In this document: positions 1-7,623 of the stretch, in pieces
How positions within the stretch are numbered: the stretch's first letter is position 1
Layout of the letters: every line of letters starts with the position of its first letter
Source: Glutamicibacter sp. B1
GTDB lineage: Bacteria; Actinomycetota; Actinomycetes; Actinomycetales; Micrococcaceae
Reading direction: 5' to 3'
DNA length: 64,000 nt
Assembly: GCF_039602135.1 (NCBI RefSeq)
Contig: NZ_CP125942.1
Span: forward strand, 1,240,001-1,304,000
Made by a program: the position numbers and the translations under genes
Notes under the pieces: model-generated
The model's input: only the letters and a program-made list of their open reading frames with translations
Database searches by the model: none
Told to the model about the DNA's origin: nothing

Positions 1-495
1 CCGCAGATCATGGTGGTGCGCATCGATGGCCAAGCCCAATGGGCCACGGTCAAGCTCGTGGATAACCCCGAAATGAACTGGACAGCGTACAAGCTGCTCG
101 AATACTCGATCCAGGTCAAAGCCGTAGACCCGCGCAAATATGGCAACGCCGAAGTATTCTCGGCCAGCGTCGGATCTGCTGCTGTCACGGTGTTCCAGCG
201 CGGGACCTATCCCTCGCTGCCCGTCATTACGATCAGCGGGAACATGCCCGGAGGTTACAAGCTCACTAAAGGTGGGCAAATTGTCTCCGTAACCGCCCCG
301 CTCGCCAGCTCGCAGATCCACACCCTGGACATGGCCACCGGGATCCTACGCATCAACGGAGCAGTAGTCACCGGCGGCCTCAACGACTACCAGTGGAACA
401 CCATCGAACCAGGACTCGGACAAGCCATCGCACTGGCGCCGCTGACCACCGGAATCGGAACAGCAGCCATCGAAGTCACCGACACCTACATCTAA
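1..495 (+). CDS. Phage tail protein, 3' part (distal tail protein-like)
   Basis: The frame is open to the left edge of the window, so the ATG at position 10 is probably internal and the N-terminus is missing. The visible 165 residues are rich in beta-strand, Gly and Thr. They follow the layout of the C-terminal half of siphophage distal tail or baseplate hub proteins, including a late segment ending in N-D-Y-Q-W and a TIEPGLGQ loop. The stop lies 11 bases before the start of the next tail gene, whose ribosome site overlaps this end. The position at the head of the tail-tip genes fits a Dit-like role connecting tail tube and tip, but this rests on context and general character only. Confidence 0.55.
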   Translation, partial: PQIMVVRIDGQAQWATVKLVDNPEMNWTAYKLLEYSIQVKAVDPRKYGNAEVFSASVGSAAVTVFQRGTYPSLPVITISGNMPGGYKLTKGGQIVSVTAPLASSQIHTLDMATGILRINGAVVTGGLNDYQWNTIEPGLGQAIALAPLTTGIGTAAIEVTDTYI

Positions 496-506
496 GGAGG
501 CCTAGC

Positions 507-1580
507 ATGAAAGGCACACGCGTATGGAGCGTCTCCGCGGCCAACTTCTCAGACAAGGCGCTCATCCACCCGGATGACTGCCCCTGGTCCAGAGCGCCGA
601 ACGACGGTGCCAGCCACACCGCCAGCTTCAACATCAACGACGAAGCCACCGCAGAGCACATGAAAGCCGGCATCCTGGAACCGCTGGAACGATTCATCGT
701 GATCGAAGACGGAGGCGTGGTCACATACGCCGGACTCATCTGGGATGACACCTACGACCGCGACGCCCAAACACTCACGATCACCCACGATGACATCTGG
801 TCGATCCTCGACCTGCGGCTTATTGCTGAAGACCGCACGGCGAACATCACGAACTGGAAGAAAACCTACTCGGGTCTGTCCTACGACACCATCGTCAAAC
901 GCCTCATGCAGCTGGCCACCACCGGCCTCGGGCGGAACATACCCATCCGATACGAAGACGACTACACCGGAGGAGAAGAACGGACCTACTACGGGTACAA
1001 CCTCGACACCGTGCTCGACGCCATCACCGAAATCATGGATCTCGACGACGGCCCCGACATCGACTTCCGCCCCGAATGGGATACCAGCGGTTCCCTGCGG
1101 TGGACCATGCGCACAGGAGACCTCAGCCCCGAAGGCCAAACCATCGAGGTCAACCTCGCAGCACCGAAGACCGATCTGCGAGGAATTACTTACAAACGAT
1201 CCGGGCGCACCATGGCCACCCACCAGGTGGCCATCGGTGAAGGATCAGGCATCGACATGCTCACAGCCACCGCAACCCGAACCGGTCCCATGTCACTCGA
1301 AGTCATCGACCAATTCAAGAACATCAAAGACGCGGCCCAACTGCAGAAGAACGCGACCTCTGCGCTCGCCGCCCGCAAGCTCATCAGCCAGATCGACTTC
1401 AGCATCCGTGCTGACTCGCCACGCTTCGGCAACATGTGGGACCTGAAACCCGGAACCCTGGTCCGCTGGTACAGCAATGGAGACGCACACATCCCCGACG
1501 GCTGGCACTTGTCCGAAATTATCAAGTACTCCGGCAACGTCACTAGCGACTGGATCAAACTCGAACTCCAACCCAAGTGA
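507..1580 (+). CDS. Phage minor tail protein (tail tip)
   Basis: The protein is 357 residues from the ATG at 507, which has a strong TAAGGAGG site about 8 bases upstream. The frame is open further up, but inside the previous gene. It has no signal peptide or membrane segment. It is acidic and beta-rich, with a motif series W-D-D-T-Y near residue 85 and a run of charged segments in the middle. Size and position, between a Dit-like gene and a repeat-rich fibre-like gene, match the tail-tip or hub proteins of siphophages, often annotated as Gp37-like or minor tail proteins. I do not recognise a catalytic motif. Exact role unproven. Confidence 0.6.
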   Translation: MKGTRVWSVSAANFSDKALIHPDDCPWSRAPNDGASHTASFNINDEATAEHMKAGILEPLERFIVIEDGGVVTYAGLIWDDTYDRDAQTLTITHDDIWSILDLRLIAEDRTANITNWKKTYSGLSYDTIVKRLMQLATTGLGRNIPIRYEDDYTGGEERTYYGYNLDTVLDAITEIMDLDDGPDIDFRPEWDTSGSLRWTMRTGDLSPEGQTIEVNLAAPKTDLRGITYKRSGRTMATHQVAIGEGSGIDMLTATATRTGPMSLEVIDQFKNIKDAAQLQKNATSALAARKLISQIDFSIRADSPRFGNMWDLKPGTLVRWYSNGDAHIPDGWHLSEIIKYSGNVTSDWIKLELQPK

Positions 1581-1591
1581 GGTGACCGCCA

Positions 1592-2521
1592 ATGGCACGT
1601 AAGCCCAACCTCAACTCGGGTAGCTTCAAACGCTTCAAAAAGAACCAGGGAGCGCTCGCCGTTCAGACTCCGCTGTCTAGAACGGCAGTCGAGCGTGGGT
1701 CTACCCGCTGGCTGTCCGGGTCCCGTGTGGACATCGAGGGCATCCTTAACCTGATCGGTACAGGCAACTTCACGGGCACCGTGAACGTCGGGGGAGTGCT
1801 GGATGTAACAGGAACCTTGAACGGTTCCGGTGTGACTAACCTCAGCGGTACGAATAACTTCTCCGGGGTGAATCACCTGACTGGGCCAACTGATGTGGCC
1901 GGCAACTTCGAGATCATTGCCGGTGGACAGTTCAAGGCTGGCGAGTCGATCATCTACCCGGATGGTTCTGCGAAGTTCGGTGCCCTGGGTATCGCCTCGG
2001 ACGGCACCATGCAAGCAGGCCTATTCGAGCTGCGGCCTGACGGGTCAGCGAACTTCGGAACCCTGGAAATCTTGGCAGACGGTACTTTGAACGTCAGCAA
2101 CGACATCAACGTACTCAACACCGGTAAGATCACCGCCGGGCAGGTCGTGATTGACCCATCCAGCGATGGGGGCAGCATTGGCTTTGGCGCCGGTGGAATT
2201 ACTGCAGGTCTGTTTGGCATGAGATTCACTGGAACAGCAGGAAACGACGCCATAGTGGAAAGCCTCGGCGGACAGGCCCAGCTAACGGGAGGCGGGTCCA
2301 CCGTGACCGCCCGCGCTGGGGCGATCGATTTGACGGCCACGAAAATCTGGGCGCGGGGACAATTCGAAGCTACAGGTGTTGCCAGGGTCCCTCAGCTCTT
2401 TGTGGGCACTGCGAGCGAGGTGGCAAATAACCGACTGAGAATTGCGGCACTACCGAATACAACGGTAGCCACAGCCAACGTCCACGTTGATTCAAACGGG
2501 ATCTTCTACCGAGTGCAATAG
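1592..2521 (+). CDS. Phage minor tail protein with Gly-rich beta repeats
   Basis: The protein is 309 residues, starting at an ATG behind GAGGTGA. The N-terminus is basic (RKPNLNSGSFKRFKK). Residues from about 50 on are a long series of short Gly/Thr/Val strands (for example GTVNVGGVLDVTGTLNGSG), as in triple-stranded or right-handed beta-helix phage fibres. A longer unit recurs in the middle: PDGSAKFGAL and PDGSANFGTL, each followed by another strand pair (DGTMQAG and DGTLNVS). The protein is probably structural, part of the tail tip or side fibre that touches the host surface. It ends exactly where an oppositely oriented lipoprotein gene ends. Confidence 0.6.
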   Translation: MARKPNLNSGSFKRFKKNQGALAVQTPLSRTAVERGSTRWLSGSRVDIEGILNLIGTGNFTGTVNVGGVLDVTGTLNGSGVTNLSGTNNFSGVNHLTGPTDVAGNFEIIAGGQFKAGESIIYPDGSAKFGALGIASDGTMQAGLFELRPDGSANFGTLEILADGTLNVSNDINVLNTGKITAGQVVIDPSSDGGSIGFGAGGITAGLFGMRFTGTAGNDAIVESLGGQAQLTGGGSTVTARAGAIDLTATKIWARGQFEATGVARVPQLFVGTASEVANNRLRIAALPNTTVATANVHVDSNGIFYRVQ

Positions 2522-2920
2522 TTACAGCGCGGGGCAAAGAGTAGAAATGGACGCTCCCATAAGGACAATCTCCAACTGCCCCTCAGTTGCGTTTTTGAAT
2601 GTTGGCCGATCCAGTTCCCCAGCAGCCTGCTGCTCGCAGTAGACCTCGCCGCGTTCGATCCAGTATTCCTCCGTCATCTTCTTGGCTGGCAGTTCAGCTT
2701 CGAGTGCTTCTTCCTTGCCTGCGATCTGTGCTTCTACAGACTCAATGAAAGCTTCTTCGGTTCCGGCGCTCGCCGGTGCTGCTGTCGGCTGTTCTGTTGC
2801 TGTCGGATGGACGGATGTCGGCTCGGGCGAAGGAGCCGGTGTTTCCGCTGGAGAACAGCCGGCCAAGGCGAGCCCGGCGACAGCGAGTAGGGCAATAAGT
2901 TTTGGGCGCATATTCCACAC
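2522..2920 (-). CDS. Prophage-encoded lipoprotein, DUF732-like, antisense to tail genes
   Basis: The protein is 132 residues from a GTG, or 129 from the in-frame ATG at 2911. It has a short basic N-terminus, a hydrophobic stretch and a lipobox LALAGC, so it should be lipid-anchored on the outer face of the membrane. A Pro/Thr/Glu-rich linker follows. The C-terminal part carries two cysteines (VYCEQ and STLCPAL), in a layout resembling the small DUF732 domain of actinobacterial secreted proteins. It lies against the direction of the late tail operon and is closed off by the genes on both sides. That is typical of a cargo gene expressed from the prophage. A superinfection-exclusion role is possible by analogy with known prophage lipoproteins; nothing in the sequence proves it. 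Confidence 0.65.
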   Translation of the reverse strand: MWNMRPKLIALLAVAGLALAGCSPAETPAPSPEPTSVHPTATEQPTAAPASAGTEEAFIESVEAQIAGKEEALEAELPAKKMTEEYWIERGEVYCEQQAAGELDRPTFKNATEGQLEIVLMGASISTLCPAL

Positions 2921-2941
2921 ATTAATCTAAGGAGCCGAAGA

Positions 2942-3124
2942 ATGGCAGACCAAGACGGTCAAGATCCCGTAACAGAGGATCAGCAAGCAGTGATCGACAA
3001 TCTGCGGAACGAACTGCAGATAGCGAATCTCATGCTGGCCGACCTCAGCACACAGCTCGCCGGCGAACGTATCAAGCGCTCCCGTGCTGAGGCGATCAAC
3101 CAACTCTCTCAACCCACCGCTTAG
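2942..3124 (+). CDS. Small coiled-coil phage protein
   Basis: The product is 60 residues with a start behind CTAAGGAG. It is almost entirely helical and charged, with heptad-like leucines (NLRNELQIANLMLADLSTQL) and no cysteine or membrane segment. Such small proteins are common between tail genes of actinobacterial siphophages and have no known function. Its stop codon lies inside the loop of a terminator hairpin, so the transcript from the left is expected to end here in part. Confidence 0.6.
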   Translation: MADQDGQDPVTEDQQAVIDNLRNELQIANLMLADLSTQLAGERIKRSRAEAINQLSQPTA

Positions 3125-3136
3125 TCGGTGGGTTTT
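3113..3136 (+). terminator. Rho-independent terminator overlapping a stop codon
   Basis: A perfect 7-base stem CCCACCG / CGGTGGG with a six-base loop that contains the TAG stop of the upstream small gene is followed at once by TTTT. It divides the tail-tip genes from the fibre genes. Confidence 0.75.
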
Positions 3137-3153
3137 CTAGTTAAGGAGGCGGC

Positions 3154-3612
3154 ATGGCCGTAGTGACGGGGAACTTGAAGGACATTGGCGGTGCGGCCAT
3201 GGGCAACCGCAATGGGGTTGTGAAATTCACCCTCAACGCCGGAAACATCACCGCGTCTGGCGGTGGTCTCAGACCAAATAACACGCAGACGGTCACGCCA
3301 AGTTCCGACGGCACGTTCTCCACGAATCTCGAACCAACTGTGAGCATGCTCGCGGATGCCTGGTACATGGTCCGCATCGAGTGGTTGGACAACGTCGGCA
3401 ATCTGATCACGTATCTGGAGTTCCAGATTCGTGTGCCAACTTCTGGTGGAGTCCTCTCGGACTTGATCGAGCTCGGATCTGGTGGGGCGAATCCGATGAT
3501 CTGGTGGGTAGGGCTAACCGCGCCACCTTCACGCCGATATATCTGGCTGCACATGAACCCAGCAGACAACACAGATCCTGCCGGCACCGGCGACGTAAGA
3601 CAATGGAGGTGA
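3154..3612 (+). CDS. Phage tail-associated protein, beta-sandwich type
   Basis: The product is 152 residues with an AAGGAGG site before the ATG. The N-terminal hundred residues alternate strand and turn (VVKFTLNAGNITASGGG, then TNLEPTVSMLADAWYMVRIEW), as in small Ig-like or transthyretin-like adaptor domains. The motif AWYMVRIEW is what one expects in a domain that presents a fibre. It lies just upstream of the tail fibre, whose start is 5 bases after this stop, with the ribosome site GGAGGTGA formed by the end of this gene. It probably acts as an attachment or capping protein of the fibre; that is inference. Confidence 0.5.
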   Translation: MAVVTGNLKDIGGAAMGNRNGVVKFTLNAGNITASGGGLRPNNTQTVTPSSDGTFSTNLEPTVSMLADAWYMVRIEWLDNVGNLITYLEFQIRVPTSGGVLSDLIELGSGGANPMIWWVGLTAPPSRRYIWLHMNPADNTDPAGTGDVRQWR

Positions 3613-3616
3613 CCCC

Positions 3617-5506
3617 ATGGCTTGGGTGACGATTACTAACGTCAAAGGCCCGAAGGGCGACAAGGGCGATCCTGGGCTTGGCGCAGAGAATGCGTTGCAG
3701 TTCAAGACGAGTGTCCCTGCTGGTGATGTTTCGACGTGGACTGGACTGGCGAACGCCGGGATCTATCGTGTTCCAACGCAGACACAGGTGAATGCCATTA
3801 CCGGGATCCCGCTGGGCGCTGGTCCGGGCAATGTGCTGGTCAGCCCTGTGGGGTCCACGACCAGCACTGTGACGTGGATGGAGTACGGTGACGATGCGAG
3901 TATCTGGGATCGCACGGTCTCCACGGATACCGCTAATGTTACGGGCTGGGTGCGTCGGGTCAAGACGAAGCGTGTCGGCACTTCACTGACCCTGACTGGT
4001 GGTTCAGCAGCGCAGACGCGTACCGACTTCGGCGGCCGTCTCCCGGTGAACTTCGGTGTTGATATCCCACGCTGGCGCGCGCACATTCGCAACTATAACC
4101 TTCGTGATTCCAACGCCTACACTGGCGTGCTGACCATTACGGCGTTGTCTATTGGCGAAGCTGAGATAGATGCGTTCGGACAGTACACGGGCAACTGGAT
4201 TGAGGGTACGCAGCAGTTCCTCCAGGGTGGAATAACGACTCCGAGCAGCGGTTCTGAAGTCATAACGAACTTCTTCGACTACCAGGTTTCGAAGGAGAAG
4301 GCGTATCTGCTGTCCTATGCCTTCACCGGAGGCAGCGGCCAGATGGTCGTTGAGGCCCAAGGCGGAGGGTTCGTACTCACCAATGGTTCTGCAGCCGTGA
4401 ACTCGGTCAGCACACCTTCCACAATGTCGAAGACGATGCCGCTGATGTTCTGGATCGAAGCCGAAGTGCCGGAGGCAACGCCCGTGAAAGCGGTGGTTGG
4501 CGACTCTCTCAGTGTGGGCGTCTCAGCAACGTTGCCGGTGCATGATTCCTGGCTGGCCAAGCTATGCCGCGCCGAGGGTGCATTGCCGATGTTCTGGGCT
4601 GCCTCAGGAGACACGCTGGCGAACTTCGCCAATGACCTAGCGTGGAAGTTCCACCAGTGGAAGGCGTTGGCTCGTCCGGACGTCACGTACTTCGCGATGG
4701 GGTCGAATGACATTTTCGGCTCGGGGGCTTCTCTGGCGACCATGAAGCAGCGGTTCTATGACTGCTGGCTGAAACTTCGGGCCTTTGCCGGTCCGAACGT
4801 TGTGCTGTGTTCGATCTTCCCGCGGTTCAACGGTTCCGCACCTGAAGAAGCGGTCCGGAAGCAGTACAACGAATGGCTGGAAACCAGCTTGCCCGGTGGT
4901 GCTTCGTACTTCATCGACATGGCTATGGCGATCACGAATCCTGATGGGTCCACGCTGAGCCTGAAGTATGCTTCATCCTCCACGGACATTCACCTGACCT
5001 CGCAGGGGTACGCACGCGTCACCCAGTTCATGGTGAGCACCGTGGTGTCGAAGGACCAGCGGTACGTAGTCCGGGAGACAGCCGGACGCACCGTATCCGT
5101 GTGGGACTACCTGAATAACCGTGAGCAGTTGATCTACGGGGATACCGGAGTCCGCGACGTATCTTCGCTGGTGCCAGCCGGGATCACGGTGACGAACCTG
5201 CGCATCAGCAGGACGGGTCGAACCGTGAACGTCTCAGCGCAGGCGGTAACAAGCTCCACGGCTGGACACATGACCATCTTGGATCTGCCGCTAGGTTTCC
5301 GCCCAGATGACGGATCTCAGCGTGCCGGGGTCGCCACGAGTCGTTCCAGCAACATTGTCCGCCCGATCTCACCGTTCACGTCGTTGCTGCGAATCCTAGA
5401 TATGCCAGCAGGAACACTGATGGAGTTCGGTTGTTCTTACACCACTGCTGACCCGTGGCCAACCACTCTTCCCGGCTCCGCAGTAGGAACAATCCCATAC
5501 CAGTAA
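3617..5506 (+). CDS. Phage tail fibre with collagen-like neck and SGNH esterase domain
   Basis: The protein is 629 residues. Residues 9-20 form a short collagen-type stretch (GPKGDKGDPG), often used to trimerise fibres. The middle (about 25-285) is strand-rich. A GDSL/SGNH hydrolase domain covers about 290-475: block I is GDSLSVG with the nucleophile Ser297, block III is GSND at 362-365, and the last block is DIH at 457-459 followed by LTSQGY. The C-terminal 150 residues look like a fibre tip. SGNH domains on fibres commonly remove acyl groups from host glycopolymers, so this could deacetylate cell-wall or capsular sugars during adsorption. The catalytic blocks are seen; the substrate is unknown. 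Confidence 0.8.
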   Translation: MAWVTITNVKGPKGDKGDPGLGAENALQFKTSVPAGDVSTWTGLANAGIYRVPTQTQVNAITGIPLGAGPGNVLVSPVGSTTSTVTWMEYGDDASIWDRTVSTDTANVTGWVRRVKTKRVGTSLTLTGGSAAQTRTDFGGRLPVNFGVDIPRWRAHIRNYNLRDSNAYTGVLTITALSIGEAEIDAFGQYTGNWIEGTQQFLQGGITTPSSGSEVITNFFDYQVSKEKAYLLSYAFTGGSGQMVVEAQGGGFVLTNGSAAVNSVSTPSTMSKTMPLMFWIEAEVPEATPVKAVVGDSLSVGVSATLPVHDSWLAKLCRAEGALPMFWAASGDTLANFANDLAWKFHQWKALARPDVTYFAMGSNDIFGSGASLATMKQRFYDCWLKLRAFAGPNVVLCSIFPRFNGSAPEEAVRKQYNEWLETSLPGGASYFIDMAMAITNPDGSTLSLKYASSSTDIHLTSQGYARVTQFMVSTVVSKDQRYVVRETAGRTVSVWDYLNNREQLIYGDTGVRDVSSLVPAGITVTNLRISRTGRTVNVSAQAVTSSTAGHMTILDLPLGFRPDDGSQRAGVATSRSSNIVRPISPFTSLLRILDMPAGTLMEFGCSYTTADPWPTTLPGSAVGTIPYQ

Positions 5507-5517
5507 GGAGTAACCCA

Positions 5518-5700
5518 GTGGACTTTTCAGCACTGAACGACGAAGAGCTCGCCGAACACCTGAACCAGGTACTAGCTGAGCAGGAACGCCGCAAGGCGTT
5601 AGCGGAGATCCCGGAGCAGATCCGGGAACTCACGGCGAAGTACATTGCTGGGGGCGGGCAGGCCGAAGACCTGCAACCCGAAGCGCCAATGACTGAATAG
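5518..5700 (+). CDS. Small acidic helical phage protein
   Basis: The product is 60 residues from a GTG with AAGGAG nine bases upstream. A longer frame exists, but its ATG lies within the fibre gene. The protein is strongly helical and charged (DEELAEHLNQVLAEQERRKA) with an acidic Pro-rich tail and no cysteines. Small proteins of this kind often follow fibre genes in siphophages and are of unknown function; a fibre chaperone is one possibility. A long inverted repeat follows within 15 bases. Confidence 0.55.
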   Translation: MDFSALNDEELAEHLNQVLAEQERRKALAEIPEQIRELTAKYIAGGGQAEDLQPEAPMTE

Positions 5701-5713
5701 CAAGATCGCAGCG

Positions 5714-5752
5714 CCTGTGCGGAGGGCGCATTCTTTATGCCCTCCACACAGG
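5714..5752 (+). terminator. Long hairpin after the fibre genes
   Basis: The arms CCTGTGCGGAGGGC and GCCCTCCACACAGG pair over 14 positions with one mismatch around an 11-base loop. No T-run follows the stem, so it may be a Rho-type or processing hairpin instead of a classic terminator. Confidence 0.5.
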
Positions 5753-5768
5753 TACCAATAGGGGAGTC

Positions 5769-5927
5769 ATGGATAAGGAAGAGTTTCTAGAAACCTATGC
5801 AAGGCGGTCCGGGGTTACGAAGGAGTTCCTTGCTGTCCACGGTCGAATGGTTTCAGAATGCGACTGCGGAGACGAAAAATGCAGGGGATGGCAGATGGGC
5901 TTTGCTAACGACGAAAATAACGACTAG
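5769..5927 (+). CDS. 52-residue Cys-cluster phage protein
   Basis: This short ORF starts with an ATG behind GGGGAG and encodes 52 residues. The N-terminal half is helical (EEFLETYARRSGVTKEFL). The C-terminal half holds a compact cluster C-D-C-G-D-E-K-C-R-G-W-Q-M, with three cysteines in a C-x-C-x4-C pattern. Similar tiny proteins with a CxC...C-x-G-W-Q-M end occur in actinophages and actinobacterial genomes. The cluster suggests a metal or redox site, perhaps completed by His24 or by dimerisation. Function unknown. It is the last plus-strand gene before an oppositely oriented cargo gene. Confidence 0.6.
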   Translation: MDKEEFLETYARRSGVTKEFLAVHGRMVSECDCGDEKCRGWQMGFANDENND

Positions 5928-5936
5928 CTGGCTCGA

Positions 5937-6734
5937 TTAGACAAAGTCCATGAGGGAGTTGCATATGATTTCTACATCGTCAATCATCAGGTCAATGTCG
6001 CCGACGTAGAATTGTGGAGCTTCGGCGAAGACCACCGAGATGTCCACGTACTGCATGAGCAGGGAGGGACTGCCGAAATGGATTCTTGCAGTCGGAGGCT
6101 GTGTCTCTATCGCCATCAGCATCGTTGGTACATAGCCAAATGCAGGTACCGCCATAGGGATTGCTACACGCCAGCTTCTAACGTCTTCACTCGGACTAAT
6201 GCTTGATGTCTCGATGTATGCGGGGTTCATCATTGCGGTAGCTATTGCGGTGAGATCCGTGTGCTTGTCGGAGTTACTGAGTTTGTTTAGCAACGACAAG
6301 GAATCTGCCAACTTTCCCTCAAACGAAAATGGTTGATTCTCCCGAACCCAGTTTACTAAGGCGTCATTTGCTCCTTTTAGGTCACGTTTTCGTGCTTCTT
6401 TGTCAAACTTTTCAGCGGTATCGAATATCGGATACTGGGGTTTCGATATCTTCGTTGGATCATCTGTACTTGAACGAATCGCTGATGACAAAACCATATT
6501 TAGTGTAGAACGCAGGTGGTGTAAGCACTCCGAAGCAAGTATCCCTACTTCATCCGGGACAGTGGGAAGCTTGAGATGAAGTTCCGTTCTTCCTTTGGCC
6601 GGATCGTGGTAAGTATCGAACGATAAGTCGGCATACGAAATATTCTCAGCCGATATTACCAAGGACTCGTACTGTTTTCGTGCGCGGGTGATTCTGGCTT
6701 TGAGATTTTTCCTAATTTTGGAATTAGCATTCAT
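5937..6734 (-). CDS. Conserved protein of unknown function, antisense prophage cargo
   Basis: The product is 265 residues from the ATG at 6734, chosen because GGGAGG lies six bases upstream. An in-frame upstream start gives 18 more residues but has no ribosome site. It has no signal peptide or membrane helix. The N-terminus is basic and helical. Two signatures stand out: ECLHHLRSTLN in the first half and LLNKLSNSDKHTDL in the middle. Widely scattered bacterial hypothetical proteins share such an E-x-LHxLRSxL then N-x-DKH layout, but I know of no function. The gene looks more AT-rich than the phage genes around it and lies against the late operon. That fits a recently acquired lysogen-expressed gene, possibly for phage defence. 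Confidence 0.55.
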   Translation of the reverse strand: MNANSKIRKNLKARITRARKQYESLVISAENISYADLSFDTYHDPAKGRTELHLKLPTVPDEVGILASECLHHLRSTLNMVLSSAIRSSTDDPTKISKPQYPIFDTAEKFDKEARKRDLKGANDALVNWVRENQPFSFEGKLADSLSLLNKLSNSDKHTDLTAIATAMMNPAYIETSSISPSEDVRSWRVAIPMAVPAFGYVPTMLMAIETQPPTARIHFGSPSLLMQYVDISVVFAEAPQFYVGDIDLMIDDVEIICNSLMDFV

Positions 6735-6949
6735 TCTGTTCCTCCCGAGGGTACTCACTGCGATCATCACCAAGAGGAAGTCAACCATTAATTCAACTAT
6801 TCAGCATTTTGCTTCATCCGAAACACTTAAAAATATGTTTGGCGGGTGCACGCATTCGAACCGGTATCCATCCCAGGCAAATCAGAAAATCAGGCGATAT
6901 GGATGCCAACTGATCTTATTCATGCCGAAATTCTCCCTAGGGGGCGCAT

Positions 6950-7411
6950 GTGCCGATAATTCCTGAGTTCCTTGGCGGACCGAATGGTTGGCTTGGTTAT
7001 ACGGCGGTAATGATCTTGCTGATCGCGTTCTTCTGGAAGCCGGTGAAGGTCATCTGGTCAAGGCTCAAAGAGTTCGCAGCGTTCCTTGACCAATGGAATG
7101 GCAAGCCCGAGAAGAAAGACCGATCCGGGCAGATCGTGCAGCATGCCGAGCCTGGTGTGTCAGCACGAATCCTCACCTTGGAGGAGAAGACCGAACGGAT
7201 TCACCACGAGGTGACACCTAATCATGGTGGTTCGATCAAGGATGCGGTGAAACGCATCGAGGACCGTAGCAATGAGACCGCATACAAACTCGCCGAGACC
7301 ACGGCAAAACTAGACGAGCACATCGTCATCGCCAAGGAATCCGACAAGGCCCAAGAAAAGCTTGTCGAAGACGTTGGCAAGCTGAAATCGAAGTACGCAC
7401 CAGAATCCTAA
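6950..7411 (+). CDS. Phage membrane-anchored coiled-coil protein (DUF2746-like)
   Basis: The product is 153 residues from a GTG behind AGGGGG. Residues 12-30 form one membrane segment (NGWLGYTAVMILLIAFF), followed by a basic WSRLK stretch. From about residue 60 the protein is a charged, mostly coiled-coil tail with an internal NHGGSIKDAVKRIEDR motif. This layout, including the GGS-x-KDA motif, matches the actinophage family DUF2746 found next to lysis genes. It may be a second holin-like or spanin-like lysis component, or a regulator of lysis; that is inference. Two terminators follow in close succession. Confidence 0.6.
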   Translation: MPIIPEFLGGPNGWLGYTAVMILLIAFFWKPVKVIWSRLKEFAAFLDQWNGKPEKKDRSGQIVQHAEPGVSARILTLEEKTERIHHEVTPNHGGSIKDAVKRIEDRSNETAYKLAETTAKLDEHIVIAKESDKAQEKLVEDVGKLKSKYAPES

Positions 7412-7434
7412 GCCACCCGAGGGTGGCTTTTCTT
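7411..7434 (+). terminator. Rho-independent terminator
   Basis: The stem AGCCACC / GGTGGCT closes a short CGAG loop and is followed by TTTTCTT. It starts at the last base of the upstream stop codon. Confidence 0.8.
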
Positions 7435-7437
7435 ATG

Positions 7438-7466
7438 CCCAGGCACTAACGGTGTCTGGGTTTTTT
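7438..7466 (+). terminator. Second Rho-independent terminator in tandem
   Basis: CCCAGGCAC pairs with GTGTCTGGG (one G-T pair) around the loop TAACG, followed by six Ts. Together with the preceding hairpin it separates the membrane protein gene from the endolysin cassette. Confidence 0.8.
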
Positions 7467-7486
7467 ATGCCCGAAAGGAACACATC

Positions 7487-7621
7487 ATGTCTGATCTGAA
7501 CCCGATGGAAGCCATCGACCAGGAAAAGTACGACGACCCGAACCCGGAGGAAGTCACCGACCCAAACCACCCGGACTATGTCGAACCCGCAGCGGGCATC
7601 AAACCGCTAGGAGGTAAGTAA
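7487..7621 (+). CDS. 44-residue acidic phage protein ahead of endolysin
   Basis: This small ORF starts with ATG after GAAAGGAA and encodes 44 residues rich in Asp, Glu, Pro and Asn (EKYDDPNPEEVTDPNHPDY). It stops two bases before the endolysin start, and its last codons contain the GGAGG ribosome site of the endolysin, so the two are probably translationally coupled. No domain is recognised. Acidic Pro-rich miniproteins of this type are common next to lysin genes in Arthrobacter-type phages. Confidence 0.6.
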   Translation: MSDLNPMEAIDQEKYDDPNPEEVTDPNHPDYVEPAAGIKPLGGK

Positions 7622-7623
7622 CC

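Noticed and set aside
6688..6966. 92-residue plus-strand ORF with a hydrophobic start
   Set aside because: It overlaps the start of the minus-strand cargo gene and the next phage gene and has no ribosome site.
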